Assembly (NCBI GenBank): GCA_035610365.1
Contig: CM069432.1
Location: 107,031,529-107,095,528 of the forward strand
Origin: Aquatica leii
Lineage: Eukaryota; Arthropoda; Insecta; Coleoptera; Lampyridae
DNA: 64,000 nucleotides
Reading direction: 5' to 3'
Shown here: positions 12,353 through 24,009 of the stretch, in pieces
How the letters are laid out: the number at the start of each line of letters is the position of its first letter
Position numbering within the stretch: position 1 is the stretch's first letter
Made by a program: the position numbers and the translations under genes
Notes under the pieces: generated by a model
What the model was told of the DNA's origin: nothing
Database searches by the model: none
The model's input: the letters and a program-made list of their open reading frames with translations, nothing else

Positions 12353-13398
12353 ATAAAAAGGGATTTAGCCTTTACCGTACTTCCACGTAGCATTCATGCA
12401 TTACCGTTAAATCTTGAAATCTAGTATTCATTACCGAAACAACATTCTCGATCCCTACATCTTCCCTTAAAGTTAGTTGCCATCCCTGTACCTTGTCCTC
12501 TCTAAAAAACCCATTCGTTCATTGTCATTTTACAATTCGTACGTACCCTGTAGTAACCTTCGCACAAGCCGCAATCTCCTCGTAATTTCCATTTAAGATC
12601 CTGTTTATATCGCACAAACGATCATTGTACACCCTTAATATTTGTGCCAGTCACATTCTCGTTCATTCACTCCTACCGGTAATTTTCCACACCTGTAGAT
12701 ACCGCGCCTGTCTGACTTTACCTGAAAAATCCGTTTAACCGTTATTTTACCGATTGTATAATACATCAACTCACCTGTGTATATCCTACTAACACCTCGA
12801 TTAATTACAGAGCACCGTATTTTAATTAATTACTTGCAGCAAAGTTTGCAGCTGGAAATTCACGCCGCCATTTTCGTACAAGCGCATTTGACATTAATAA
12901 CCGTTAACCTTGCAGAGCGAATTAAACTACCAGTGGCGTCACATTGGGGCCGTCGCTCAAAGGCGAAGAACAACACGCCAGGAAATCATTTATTTAAAGA
13001 GTTTTTTGTAATTATTACAATATATTTAAGTTTATATTATTGTGTTTATTTATCTCAACGTATCTACCGCAAGCTACCCCGGAAGAGTGTTACAAACGTC
13101 AGAGAATTGTTAACAAATTTTGGAAGAAGTGGTCTGTTGACTATTTACAACAACTACGTACTGCACACGTAAATCTTTGGTCTTATCCAACAAAAAAATT
13201 CGAAGTTAACGATATCGTACTACTGCACGATCAAAATTTACCACGTCTAAGTTGGAAGATGGTACGTGTTATAAAAATGTATCCAGGCAGAGATGGTAAG
13301 GTTCGCGCTTGTGAAGTTCAGTTGCCTAATAAAACCGTACTAAGACGACCGGTGCAGTTGTTGTACCCACTTGAAGCTCCTATTGCCGCTCGGGAGGA

Positions 13399-13621
13399 TG
13401 TGGAAAAGAAGGACGACTTCGTGTGCGCCGCAACTAATGAGTTGATGCTTGAAGAAAGAAAGTGGGAATAGTAAATGATAAGAAATTGAATTATTGAATT
13501 ACCTGTGTTACGTTAAAACGATACAGAACGTATTCTTTAGTTTCCTTTATAATTACATATTTAGTCAATAAATTACTTACTTGCAAAACCTTTTATTAGT
13601 TCGTTTACTATTTATTTCACA
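13399..13621 (+). repeat. BEL/Pao 3' LTR
   Basis: A 223-bp copy identical by eye to 6134-6356. A short purine stretch (GGGAGGA) precedes it. It encodes the last codons of pol before the stop at 13469-13471. Confidence 0.95.
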
Positions 13622-13626
13622 GCGTC

Positions 13627-14409
13627 AGTTGGTGCAATCGAAGTTGACTTCTCAGCGTAGCGTTAGTAGAGTTTACAGATGAACGGAGTATTTTGGTAGT
13701 TGAAGGAACTTTCACACGTGGAGTAAACAATCCGTTGGAGAAAACGTTCATATGAATTAGAACAATTTCGTCGGAAGAAAAACCCGCTATAAAGAAGAAG
13801 GGAGAGAAGCGAAGTTAGATTAACTAAATAAAGCAAAAACTAAGTACTTTACCTGGGTATAATAATCCAGCGTTAAGAAAATTAAGTACACTTTTAAAAT
13901 TTAAAGTAACTTATAGCCGTAAATATACGATTTTTAGTAATTTTAGGAAAGAAACAGGTTCCGTAGATATACTAAAAGTTAGGAAGGTTTCAACGTAATA
14001 TCCGGTAAAATCACCGTGTTTAAGTAAACGTTAGTACTTCCAAGGTACAGTAAATTTTTGAAGTGATCTCAACAAGAGTTTGTCAGGAACTGATTAAAGA
14101 AGGAAACGAAGTACCTAAGGTTATAATGACCTCAGAAGATAACAAAATAAATTCGTCAGCAAACTCGTGAGAACGCTCGAGTAAATGATATTTTAAACAA
14201 AAATATTTATAAGGACTTGTAGAAAAGCAGCATTTAATTACGTATTAAGCGAAGATAATACGCTCTTAATTAATCATAAATTACAAATTATCAACTTTAA
14301 AATGTAACGAAATAAAGCGTGAGATTAGCAACAACAGCAAATTCCCACACGTCTAACTTAAATAAATGAAACAGTACCGGATTTAGAAAAATTTGCTCAG
14401 GGCGTAACA
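13627..14409 (-). repeat. Gypsy A 3' LTR, second part
   Basis: This matches 24166-24913 over nearly its whole length and ends in GGGCGTAACA. The minus-strand polypurine tract (a run of G, seen as CCCCCCC on the plus strand) lies next to it at 14410-14416. Confidence 0.85.
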
Positions 14410-14717
14410 CCCCCCCAACAAAAGTTGAGCTAGGAAGTGGAAAAGAAAGGAAGCTGAGTAGCGAAACCAATAAGGAGTGATGAGTGAGTATACCAGGGAT
14501 GAGTTAATGAAAATGTTCATGGTAGAAGCAGAGAAAGGGAGAAAACAAAGAATGAAGTCATGAATAGAATTGATGTTATAGCGAGGACAGCGCGTCAAGG
14601 AAAGAAAGGGGTTGAGCACTGACCTACTAAGAATCACCACAACGTCCTCACCCAATCGCCCATAGGACGTTGGAAGAAAAGTAGAAAGTAGGAAAGGAAA
14701 GGGATAAGATAGGAAAG
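14410..14717 (-). other. Gypsy A 3' untranslated part with polypurine tract
   Basis: This is the space between the pol stop (14718) and the 3' LTR. On the minus strand it ends in GTTGGGGGGG directly before TGTTACG, the expected polypurine tract. No env-like gene is seen. Confidence 0.7.
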
Positions 14718-17700
14718 TTATAATTTTTGACGGGTATGTCGTTTTTGACGATTATGTCGTTTAAGAGAAATAGTATCGGTAGCTATCGTGGAGTGATCAT
14801 CTGAATCAGATGCAGAAGAATGAGTAGTAGAATTTGAGTTATCGGAGTACGCAGGTTTTAGATCTTTTGCGTGGAAAATACCTATGGATCTACCTAAGAA
14901 ATCAGCCAACTCGTACGTCCAGGTAGAAATAAGCTTTTTAATTTTATAAGGGCCTAAAAATTTAGGAGCCAGTTTAGCGTTTAAGAATTTGGAAGCGTCG
15001 GATAAAACAAAGTTTCTCTTCCAAACGGAATCATCTTTCTTATAAGTTACTGTTCGTTTGCGTAAATTGTAGCGATCTTGAGTGCGTTGTGTAGAACGTT
15101 TCATTTTAGCAAGAATCGCAGTACGTAAGTTTTCGTAAAATTCTTTAGTACGTGTAGTAATAGGTGGATTAGTATCTATAGAAGGGATCTCATTGTCTAG
15201 AGGAGTTTTAAAGAGATTGCCGAAAAGAATGTGTTTTCGACCACAGAAAGCAAAGTATGGAGTGTAATTAGTTATTTCGTGTTTTGAAGTACGGATGGCA
15301 CAGCCAATCTTCGATAAGTTAACATCCCATGTGCGTTGATTTTCTTTGATATAGGAAGCTATCATGGTTTTAAGAACTCTATTAACTCTTTCAGTAGGGT
15401 TAGATCTAGGGTGATATTTAGCAGTGTAGATAATTTGGGTTTGATATTGGGTGCATAATTTCGAAAATTCTTACTACAAAATTGGACACCATTATCAGCT
15501 ATCAAGTATTGAGGATTACCAAATAATAAGAATATTTGTTCTACCATAATCTTACAAATTTTAGTAGCAGTAGCAGTACGAAGCGGAAAGAAACATGGAA
15601 ATTTAGTAAAATAGTCAGCAACGACAAAGATATAGGAGTTACCTTTAGAAGAACGAGGTAAAAGACCAACAATATCACAACTTAGCACCTGCCATGGGCG
15701 AGTGGGAGTTGCTCTGGGAGAAAATAAACCTGGTTGTGCTTTTTATTCGACTTTGTGCGCAGCACAGGTATGACAATTACGGATGTATCTAGCAATATCA
15801 GCACGAAGATTTGGCCAATAGAAAAACTTATTAATACGACTTAAAGTCTTTGTAACACCGCAGTGCCCGCAAGTGAAAGGATCGTGGTATTGACGAATAA
15901 TTTCCTTACGCTGGTTTTTAGGGACAACTGCTCTCCAATTTCCTAATAAAATATCAGAGAGATCAGAAGAAGTAACATGTTTGTAAAGCAAATCATTTTC
16001 CATAGACCACAGAGGAAACTTTTGAGGATTTTCAGAGACATTTTTAGTCATTTTCAAGTACCAGGGATCAGTAATAGGAAGATTAATTGAAGGTATAGTA
16101 TTAGTGACATTAATTGCGCAAAGTTCCGGGGTAGACTCTTGTAAGTCGGATACAGTTCTAGATAAGGCATCGGGAACAACGTGATTTTTCCCTTTACGAT
16201 GAACAATAGAAAAATTATATTGTTGGAGTCGTAAGGCCCAACGAGCCAAACGTCCAGAAGGATTTTGAAGTTTATTTAGCCAAATGAGAGAATGGTGATC
16301 CGTGATAACAGTGAAATGAGCACCTTCGATATAAGCACGAAATTTCTCAATAGCCCACAAGACAGCTAGGCATTCTTTTTCAGTAGTAGAATATTTAGTT
16401 TCGGGTTTAGTTAACGAGCGACTAATGTAAGCGATGACTTTTTCTCCATCAGGGGTTTCCTGACTAAGAACAGTACTTAAGCCAAAATTAGAGGCGTCTG
16501 TTTGGATAGAAAAAGGTAAAGAAAAATTAGGGCAAGAAAGTATTGGAGCAGAAATAAGTTGTTTCTTGAGGAAGGAGAAAGCTTGTTACAAGTTTTGGTG
16601 GTTTTACGAACCTGCACGGCCAACTCTCAATCGTCGGAGAGAGGGGGGGTTCCTAGATACATAAATTGAAGAAATATATAAGGGCGCCAGAGCTTCCCCC
16701 AAAGTCACGTCTGCCTGCTCACAACAGAATGGGAAGAAACTTGCAACTAGTTGTTAAGTTCGTAATTCCTCTACTCAGCTGTTCGAGTAGTCAGAAGCAA
16801 TTAGTTAATACGATAGCCATAGGAAACAGGTATATTGTCATAAAAGAATATTTAACCAACATAACAATTTTAATGTAGAATCACTGAGGTTTATCACAGA
16901 ATATTATAGCTATTAAATACAAAGAAAATGCCAGTAGTATAGGCAACACACCGTACATAAGTAAACTACCATAAGAATCTATAGCGAAGAATAGTTTGTA
17001 GTAAATAACGTTTACATAAGTTAGTATAATAGCATTACGGACAATCCAATACAGACATAAGACCGTACTACGCTAATGTTAACTTATCCTAACACAGCGT
17101 ATAAACTTAATATAGCATCAACGTTTATCAATCGGTATTACACAGCATGCACAACTTGGCATAAGTAAAATTTATTACTTAACTCGTAAACAACGATAGT
17201 GATAATTATAGAATTAATAACAAAAGTCTCGTGAGTGACCCGTTTGACCACGTAAATAAAACAAATAAGATCACTTACCAATAAATACAGGTGTCTCCTT
17301 TGGTGTGAAGAAACGTACGTTCCCCCGACACACAACCTGCAAACAATTTGAATCGCAAACCGTGTCAAGCTAATGTCTTACGAAAACACATCTATAACAA
17401 TTATTAATTAAGATACAAACAAATATAAAGAATATAAACCGGTTGTTATATGCTGTGGTACCCCTTTTCTATGATTACGCAGGTATCTGCCGCCTGAGTA
17501 GGATCTCGACAGTTCTTAGTTAACATCGATACATTCGATTTTTGCCATAAGTCGTATGCCGCATAGAATATTTGTTTGACGAGATAGTTATTCGAAATGG
17601 ACTCCTCATTAAGCATTAACAATTAGGAATAAGTATTCGCACGTGGCGGAATGACTGTCAAAATACAGGAAATTACAACAAAGTTTTAATAAATGATAGT

Positions 17701-19455
17701 TCCAATCTTACCCGGTGACGACGCAAACAAATTTTAAATGTGTTCCACTTATAGATTGGTCACCATGATGGTGTATAATTGTAGAAAATGTTTACTTATC
17801 AATCCGCCGGCCATTTCAAGTAGTTTCCAAGTTGAAGAGCACGTCGTAAATGACAGTCACGCGTAAAAGATAGTTAGCGGGTGTCAAAACTCGAATCTAA
17901 TTTCACGTCAAAAATCCATAGGCGTACTTAACGAAGATTTCAACCGTAACAACAAAGGCGTACGTAATGAAAATTACCGTAACAAGCTTCTTTGCATTCA
18001 GGAGACCAGACAAATGGAGTACTCTTACGAGTTAAGTGAGGTAAAGGAGCTAAAGCAGTAGAGAAATTGGGTATAAAGCGACGATACCAACTAGCCATAC
18101 CAAGTAATCGACGAACTTCAGAAACAGAAGAAGGTTGAGGTATAGAGATAATAGCGTTGACTTTTTCAGGATCTACAAGTAAACCATTTCTATTAACAAC
18201 ATAGCCAAGATATTTTAGTTCAGAGAGACAAAAATGACATTTCTTTTTATTCAAAGTGAGTCCCAGCATTAGATAAGCGAGAGAATATTTTAGTTAAAGC
18301 TTCTAAGTGTTTGTCAAAGGAAGGGGTAGCAATGATAATATCATCCAAGTAAGCGAAGCAATAGGGTTCTAAATCAGCACCAAGAATTTTATCAATCAAG
18401 CGTTGAAATGTAGCAGGAGAATTATCCAAAACAAAAGGCATTCGGTTAAACTGGTATAGACCTCTACCGGGTATAGTGAAAGCAATAATGGGTTTCAAAT
18501 CTTCAGATAAAGGGATTTGCCAGTAGGCAGAGCGAATGTCTAGAGAAGAAAGGAACTGAGCATCACGAAGACGGTCTAATATAGTATTGATGTATGGTAA
18601 TGGGTAAGCATCTTTTTCGGTTACGGCGTTAACTTTTCGTTAATCTATACAAAAATGATAGGAGTTATTTTTTTCTTAACGAGAACAATTGGGCTAGACC
18701 ATGGACTTGAAGAAGGTTCAACAATTCCTAAAGCAATCATGGAATCTAATTCCTCATTAGCAATTTTGAGTAAAGCTGGAGAAAGTGGGTAGTAACGTTG
18801 TTTAATAGGTTCACTGGTTGTACATATATGATGTTCGATTAAGGTAGTGTAGCCAAGTTCAGTAGAATTGAGTACAGGAGAGTCAAATAATGATTGAAGA
18901 GTTTGTTCTTCAGTAAGAGAAAGGTTATGTCTAGTAATTAAATGATCAGTAGTAGATAGGGAACAAATCTCATCAGAATTTCCAAAAGTCCAAGTACCCG
19001 TATGAAAATTAAGAACAAAATTTATTGATTTCCAAAAATCAATGCCTAAAATAAGTGATTGAGTGACTTCAGGGATGACTAAAACTTCTAAAGTGACTAT
19101 ATTGTCTTGAAAAGTGATAGGAAGATTAACAACACCAAGAATGTAGCAAATTTCACCATTAGCAAGTAGACAAGTTGAAGTTGATTTAGAATAAGGTCGA
19201 TATTTACGCAAAGAAAGGCCTAAAGAGCTTAAAAGGTTCCATCCTGGTTGACCTAAGATCGTTTTGGAGAACCCAAAATCCAATAAACTTTTAAAGGGAT
19301 AGCCAAAAACGGTTACATTGAGATAAGGTCGTTCATGCTTGCGGACATTAGCCAAAACAAAATTTAGAACATATTTATGATGATCTTGTAAAGTAGCGAA
19401 AGGGGTTTCCGAGTTAAGTGAAAGAAAAGAGGGCTCGTCTCGGTCCGAACACTCT
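14718..19455 (-). pseudogene. Gypsy A pol: protease, RT, RNase H, integrase, broken
   Basis: On the minus strand pol starts shortly after the gag stop in a shifted frame (first ATG at 19355). The retropepsin motif is LLDFGFSKTIL, so the usual D-T/S-G triad reads D-F-G. RT motifs follow: IVEPSSSPWSSPIVLVKK, a frame break near 18680, then FAYLDDIII (18390-18360) and LGMASWYRRFIPNF. The coding stops in a solo LTR at 17984 and resumes below 16584 with RNase H (TDASNFGLS, ADALSR-like VVPDALSRT), the integrase zinc finger (HCGVTKTLSRINKFFYWP), an in-frame stop near 15740, the integrase core (CDIVGLLPRS, IADNGVQF, then the Glu in NPTERVNRV) with a frame shift near 15440, and a C-terminal GPYKIKK domain to 14718. 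Apart from the protease triad the catalytic residues are present; the copy is inactive because of stops and frame breaks. Confidence 0.9.
16584..17984. mobile_element. solo LTR (1401 bp) inserted in Gypsy A RNase H region
   Basis: It begins TGTTACAAG, ends CCGTAACA and is flanked by AGCT on both sides (16580-16583 and 17985-17988), a 4-bp target duplication. It splits the Gypsy A coding sequence between the RT connection region and RNase H. A TATATAAG box at about 16674 on the plus strand may be its promoter, which would make the LTR plus-oriented. It has no protein-coding content of its own. Confidence 0.85.
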
Positions 19456-19459
19456 GAAA

Positions 19460-20953
19460 TTAGTTTAACGAAGAATTAGTGCAATTTGAACAATTTGGTT
19501 TGATAACATCTGGTTTACCACAACCATAACAGTGACGAGTTTGAGGTTCAGGGCATTTAGGAGAAACATGACCTGGTTTTCGACAATTCCAACAAGTGAC
19601 TGAAGAAGGAGTGGAAGTAACTTTAGTTTTGTTTGATGGTTTTGAAGTAAATTTTGGTTTTGAGTCAGTTGAACTAGCAGTGACATTTGAGGTAACGGAC
19701 TTCGTATCCTTTCCTTTGAGAGTAGACACCACAGAAGCAGCAGAAAGTTTAGGAGTTTTCGAGCTACGTTTAGATTGAGTCGAAATACTAGTATCGGTAT
19801 CTGAGGAAGAGCCAACACTTAAGTAGGCAAGGCTTGGTTCAACAAAGTAATGATTCTGTTCGATTTGTTTACCTAAAGCAGAAAGTTGGGCGATATTAGC
19901 GACTGGAGTAAGCGTTAAAGCATTTTGGTAGAAAGGAGTTAAGTTACGGCAAATGTAATATAGTTGTTTGGTTTCGGATAAAGAAGTCGTTAAGCGTTGA
20001 AAAAGATTATACATTACAGCGAGATAAGAACTCATATTTTCAGAAGGACCCATAGTACGATTCTTAATTTCGTCAAGTAGTCTTTCATAATAATCAATCG
20101 GTAAGAATTCGGTTTTCAGCATTGATATAATTTCATCCCAAGTAGTTAGAGTGAATTTTCGAGAACGGTATAAGAGAAGGGCACATCCTGTTAACAATTC
20201 AGGAGCATGAGCGAAAAGCATTTGTTTAGTAATAGCACGATATGAAGCTAATTCATCCAATCGGGTTAGAAAATCTAAAAGAGACACTTTGCCTTCACCT
20301 GAAAAGGTTAAGCAAAGCGTAGAGATATCAAAACGTTTTTCAGAAATAACTGATTGAGAAACGGGAGTTATTCTAGGTACTGGTCCAGAAATATCAAGTT
20401 CATCTTCGCTGGAAGAAAGTAAAGGAGGAGTTGAAGGATTAGCATCTTGATCAGTTACTTCAGCTGTATTAGGATCATTGGAACTAGTAGGTTTAGGGCT
20501 AGAAGAAGGTAATTTATGAAAATCTGTAAGGGTAACGCGATTAAGTTTTTTCATTTTTCGCACTTAGTTTGATTTAAGGGTAGCAATAGCCAAAAGTAAT
20601 GTATTACGTTGACCGGTTTCAGCATCAGTAGTAGCGTTCATCAAAGAGCAACCGCGTTCTAAGTGAGGAATTAAACTATTCAAACGTAAAAAGTCTCTTG
20701 ATTTGGGATCATTAGTAACGTCAGTGAAGGTTTTAATTTCATCAATAAGTTGGGTAACTGCAGTCAAATCATCAGCGAAAGGAATAGAATGAGAAACAGT
20801 AGTCAAAGATTTTTCTAATTCAAGTACAATGGCATTACGAGCAAGTTTTCTCAAATTACTAGTAGTAGTGGGTAGATCAATACCTCTGGAAGAAAGTTCA
20901 TATTCAAGTTCAGCTTTTAGTAAACGGTTGACATCTATTTTAAATGAGAACAT
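19460..20953 (-). pseudogene. Gypsy A gag with nucleocapsid zinc knuckles, one in-frame stop
   Basis: From the ATG at 20953 a single frame of about 498 codons runs to 19460, with one internal TAA at 20564-20566. The N-terminal 129 codons are helical; the middle has the Gypsy capsid-like region (FSGEGKVSLLDFLTRLDELA, then LLTGCALLLYR and DEIISMLKTEFLP); the C terminus is Ser/Thr/Lys-rich and ends with zinc knuckles CWNCRKPGHVSPKC and CYGCGKPDVIKPNC (the second lacks the usual His). The in-frame stop could be a mutation or a sequencing error. Gag forms the particle that packages element RNA. Confidence 0.85.
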
Positions 20954-21027
20954 GGTTAATGAGTAAAAAGAAGTGAGTTAAGCAAAGAAGTGAGTTATGC
21001 AAAGAAATTATGGACAGAAAGGAGGCG

Positions 21028-21045
21028 CCGCACGTTGGAGCGCCA
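21028..21045 (-). other. Gypsy A primer-binding site
   Basis: On the minus strand TGGCGCTCCAACGTGCGG lies 8 bases after the LTR end (21054). It resembles the tRNA-Lys(1,2) primer-binding sequence known from other retroelements, with small differences. Confidence 0.65.
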
Positions 21046-21756
21046 AAGAAATTTGTTACGGTAAGAATTAGGGGTAACCAAATTTCAATGGAGCGATGGC
21101 CGCGGTAGCTCGGTTCTTGTAGGCAAAATGGGGTGGGTTAGAAATTGTGAGGGGAATATTTAAATCATAGTTGTCGTGGTAGATAAAATTAGTCAAATAG
21201 TGATTAGAAATTGTTAGAAATGAGCGCCACACAATTTGTTTCGTTACGGTCCTGTTAAGTAAATTGTAAAAGTTTAACAAGGCTCTAGTAGTAGCTGGGG
21301 TTGCTGAAAGAAAACGGGGAAGGTTACGCAATCAGTAAATTTGATGTAAATATAATGAATTTAGAATAAATGGCAATTTACAAAATAATCAATAAAATAT
21401 TCAATTTTGAATTATGCAAACAAAATATGCGTGAAGTTGAGTAAAACAATCGAAAATGGATTTCAAATATTTAAAAAAAAATACAGTATCTAAATTAGCT
21501 TGTGTTAAAACAAAAGTAGTAAAACTAATTTAATTAAGTTAGGTTCGCAAAACAAACAAAAAGAAAAAAAAATAAATTTGGGGCAGCGATCGGGATTCGA
21601 CAAGACAGTAATTTAAAATTATAAGCGACTTTCGGCTTAGACCGCGTCGTAGTAAAACACCCAGACTTAGGCTTGGTCATAGTCTCTTCTTGAGAGCCAA
21701 AACAAGAAGTAGAACTTGGCCTTTGCCGTATTGTCGTTCGTGAATCCAAACAAACT

Positions 21757-21791
21757 GACGTTTCGCAAGACATTGCAGCTTGCATCTTCAG
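21757..21791 (-). ncRNA. degenerate hammerhead-like motif in the Penelope-like 3' region
   Basis: On the minus strand CTGAAGA (one mismatch to CTGATGA) is followed by a GCAAG/CTTGC stem and then GAAACGTC. Penelope-like elements are known to carry minimal hammerhead motifs in their pseudo-LTRs. The core mismatch makes activity doubtful. Confidence 0.45.
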
Positions 21792-21867
21792 AGTGGTAAA
21801 TGTTACTGAAAGAAAAAGTGGAAATGACGATATTTATACCAATAGCGATTAACGTGATTAACGAACC

Positions 21868-23105
21868 TTATCGTTCCGTTACCGCTTGACTGACTTCGTT
21901 CTTACTCGGAGTAAGTGTTTGTGTCCTTTCCAAGAAGGTCGATCTTTGTCTTAGAGGATATAATACTGGTAGCCAAGATTTGCTGAGTCTTAAACCGTCT
22001 TCTCGGTTCATATTACAAAGATGTTTTTCTATTTCCACAGCTTCGCGGATTAGTATGGGAAAATAGAAAGGAGTTCTAGCCAACACTTTAGTTTGGTCAA
22101 AGTTCAGCGTGTGTCCTTGGTTCCACACGTGTTCTGCCACTGCTGATTTAGTAACTCTGCGGTGTTTGCAGTCAGCCATATGTTCTTTTACTCTAACTTC
22201 AATAGAACGTCCCGTCTGTCCTATATAACTTGATCCACAGGAACAAGGAATTTTGTAAACTCCGGCATGTTTTAGAGCCCCTTGTTTGTCTCTAGCAGAT
22301 GTAAAGCAGGTGTTCAGGGTATCCTTAGTCGTAAAGACAGTTTTAATATTATGTTTCTTTAGCACCCTGCTTATTTTGTCTGTTGAACCCATACAGTAAG
22401 GTAAATAAGCGGTGCTAGTAGGAGGTGATAAGTCTTCTTTGACTTTTGGATTTATTGCTCTTTTCCATGCGTTTTGGATCTCTTTGAACCCGTATCCATT
22501 TTGTTGTAGGGACTCCAACAATGTTTCCTTTTGTAGATTTTCGTTATCTGACACACGTATAGCTCTTTTGGCTAAAGTATGCAAAACAGTATTCTTCTGT
22601 ACTGGATGGTGCTGAGATTCGGCGTTTAAGTATCTATTAGTGTGCGTTTTCTTTCTATAAACGGAATGCCCCAATTTTCCGTTATTTTTCTTTATCACTA
22701 GTACATCAAGAAAGGCTAGACTGCTGTTATGTTCTAACTCCATAGTAAACTTAATGCTGTTATGTGCAGAGTTTAGATGTTGAAAGAACTGGTTTAGTTT
22801 ATCTTTGCCATGAGGCCATACAACAAACGTATCATCAACATATCTGAACCAAGTTTTTGGTTTTAACTCAACATTTTTCATAATTTCAGTTTCAAAATAT
22901 TCCATGTAAATATTGGCTATAACTGGAGAGAGCGGTGAACCCATGGCCGCTCCTTCTACTTGTTTAAACAAGTTGTAGTTATAACTGTAATAAGTGTTTT
23001 TGAGACAGAGTTCGATGAGCAGAACTTCTTCTTCAGTAATTCTCTCCTTGAGCAAAAACAACACTTCGTCGACCGGGACTTTAGTAAAAAGAGATAAGAT
23101 AAGCT
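21868..23105 (-). pseudogene. Penelope-like RT (C-terminal part) plus GIY-YIG endonuclease, 5'-truncated
   Basis: An open frame of about 400 codons, extended upstream by homology to 23105 (SLFTKVPVDEVLF). RT motifs are GAAMGSPLSPVIANIYMEYF and the catalytic YVDD in WFRYVDDTFVVWP. The C-terminal domain is a GIY-YIG-type endonuclease: GVYKIPCSCGSSYIGQTGR, with CxC preceding the YIG part, and the HxxH/CN residues downstream (ADCKHRRVTKSAVAEH, then EIEKHLCNMNREDG). This combination is diagnostic for Penelope-like elements, which copy RNA by target-primed reverse transcription. The N-terminal half is missing, so the protein is partial even though this frame is undamaged. It is the best preserved endonuclease copy in the window. 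Confidence 0.9.
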
Positions 23106-23119
23106 TATAATTTTAAACA

Positions 23120-24009
23120 TAACAACCGCGAAAGCTTAAGATTTTATATTATAAACCTCTACGGCGAGGAGGTGTTTTTACAAACTAGATCTTTAGATCG
23201 TTTGCGCCAAAAGAAAGAAAAGCTACTTACAGACTTAGCATTTCTAAAACGTTGCCGAGACCACAACGTATTACCATCGTGTATGAGAATTAAATATCAA
23301 TTTCTAAATTCTCATACTGACCGAATTTTTCGCAAAGTTGGCTTCGAACTATTACGTTCGGAAATTCACAATAAACGCAAAGTACTGGATTCTGTCAGCA
23401 AACAGCTATACAAGTTACATTTAACTTTGTCCATATTTACATGGAATATTTTGAAACTGAAATTATGAAAAATGTTGAGTTAAAACCAAAACCTTGGTTC
23501 AGATATGTTGATGATACGTTTGTTGTATGGCCTCATGGCAAAGATAAACTAAACCAGTTCTTTTAACATCTAAACTCTGCACATAACAGCATTAAGTTTA
23601 CTATGGAGTTAGAACATAACAGCAGTCTAGCCTTTCTTGATGTACTAGTGATAAAGAAAAATAACGGAAAATTGGGGCATTCTGTTTATAGAAAGAAAAC
23701 GCACATTAATAGATACTTAAACACCGAATCTCACCACCATCCAGTACAGAAGAATACTGTTTTGCATACTTTAGCCAAAAGAGCTATACGTGTGTCAGAT
23801 AACGAAAATCTACAAAAGGAAAAGGAAACATTGTTGGAGTCCCTACAACAAAATGGATACGGGTTCAAAGAGATCCAAAACGCATGGAAAAGAGCAATAA
23901 ATCCAAAAGTCAAAGAAGACTTATCACCTCCTACTAGCACCGCTTATTTACCTTACTGTATGGGTTCAACAGACAAAATAAGCAGGGTGCTAAAGAAACA
24001 TAATATTAA
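23120..24009 (+). pseudogene. Penelope-like element, plus-strand partial copy with internal deletion
   Basis: Bases 23160-23430 encode the N-terminal region (RCRDHNVLPSCMRIKYQFLN and a K-R-rich helix), comparable with the fragment at 33.5 kb. At about 23431 it jumps to RT sequence (MEYFETEIMKNVELK, WFRYVDDTFVVWP) that duplicates 22700-22900 of the opposite strand, has a stop at 23563-23565, and ends at 24009 after HNI. About half of RT is deleted. Confidence 0.8.

Larger units (their letters stand above)
11390..13094. mobile_element. solo LTR (1705 bp) inserted in BEL/Pao pol
   Basis: The segment starts TGTAACG, ends GTGTTACA and is bordered by the 4-bp duplication AACG (11386-11389 and 13095-13098), the size made by Ty3/Gypsy integrases. 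It has no gag-pol genes, contains two internal tandem duplications, and interrupts the BEL integrase frame exactly between the core and the C-terminal domain. The best explanation is a Gypsy-type insertion reduced to one LTR by LTR-LTR recombination. The family is not the same as Gypsy A, B or C in this window as far as I can see. Confidence 0.8.
7722..13471 (+). pseudogene. BEL/Pao pol: protease, RT, RNase H, integrase; split by a solo LTR
   Basis: A long open frame runs from 7722 to 11525. Residues near 56 carry the retropepsin-type LDGGSQ motif (DUF1758). Next come the RT region with RVVFDASS, ADIEKAFLQIQL and the catalytic YVDD box, then the Peptidase_A17/RNase H-like region (VLGLQWD, LFSDASKAAYGA), the integrase HHCC-like zinc region (HNRCFHSG, CVVCKKLRG) and the integrase core (VDFAG; third catalytic residue in WERLIK). 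The second catalytic Asp is replaced by Glu in FSENAKTF (codon 10977-10979, residue 1086). After codon 11387-11389 the frame enters a solo LTR. Beyond its far end at 13094 the DUF5641 C-terminal domain continues (KFWKKWSVDYLQQL, VNDIVLLHD) to a stop at 13469-13471, inside the 3' LTR. Confidence 0.9.
6134..13621 (+). mobile_element. BEL/Pao LTR retrotransposon, complete ends, inserted in Gypsy A LTR
   Basis: The element is 7488 bp with two 223-bp LTRs (TGTGGAA...TTTCACA) that read as identical, and a 5-bp target duplication GCGTC at 6129-6133 and 13622-13626. A primer-binding site follows the 5' LTR directly. The internal part codes for a DUF1759-type gag and a BEL-type pol (retropepsin, RT, RNase H region, integrase). 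The pol is split by a solo LTR (11390-13094), and gag has frame breaks. The family normally makes a single gag-pol polyprotein in the cytoplasm that forms virus-like particles and integrates cDNA; this copy looks non-autonomous as read. Confidence 0.95.
21619..24009. mobile_element. Penelope-like element (copy 1), two partial copies in inverted orientation
   Basis: The segment 21619-23105 is a minus-strand copy holding the C-terminal part of RT and the GIY-YIG endonuclease with the 3' end. The segment from about 23120 to 24009 is plus-strand: 5' leader, N-terminal region, an internal deletion, then RT C-terminal sequence. The two share about 400 bp of RT sequence and meet 5'-to-5'. The leader at 23123-23150 (CCGCGAAAGCTTAAGA) is also found, inverted, at the 3' end of the copy near 54.25 kb, as expected of the pseudo-LTR structure of this family. 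Confidence 0.85.

Noticed and set aside
14383-14655. 90-codon minus-strand frame between Gypsy A pol and LTR, considered as env
   Set aside because: No signal peptide, fusion or furin-like motif, and it overlaps the polypurine tract and LTR. Likely chance.
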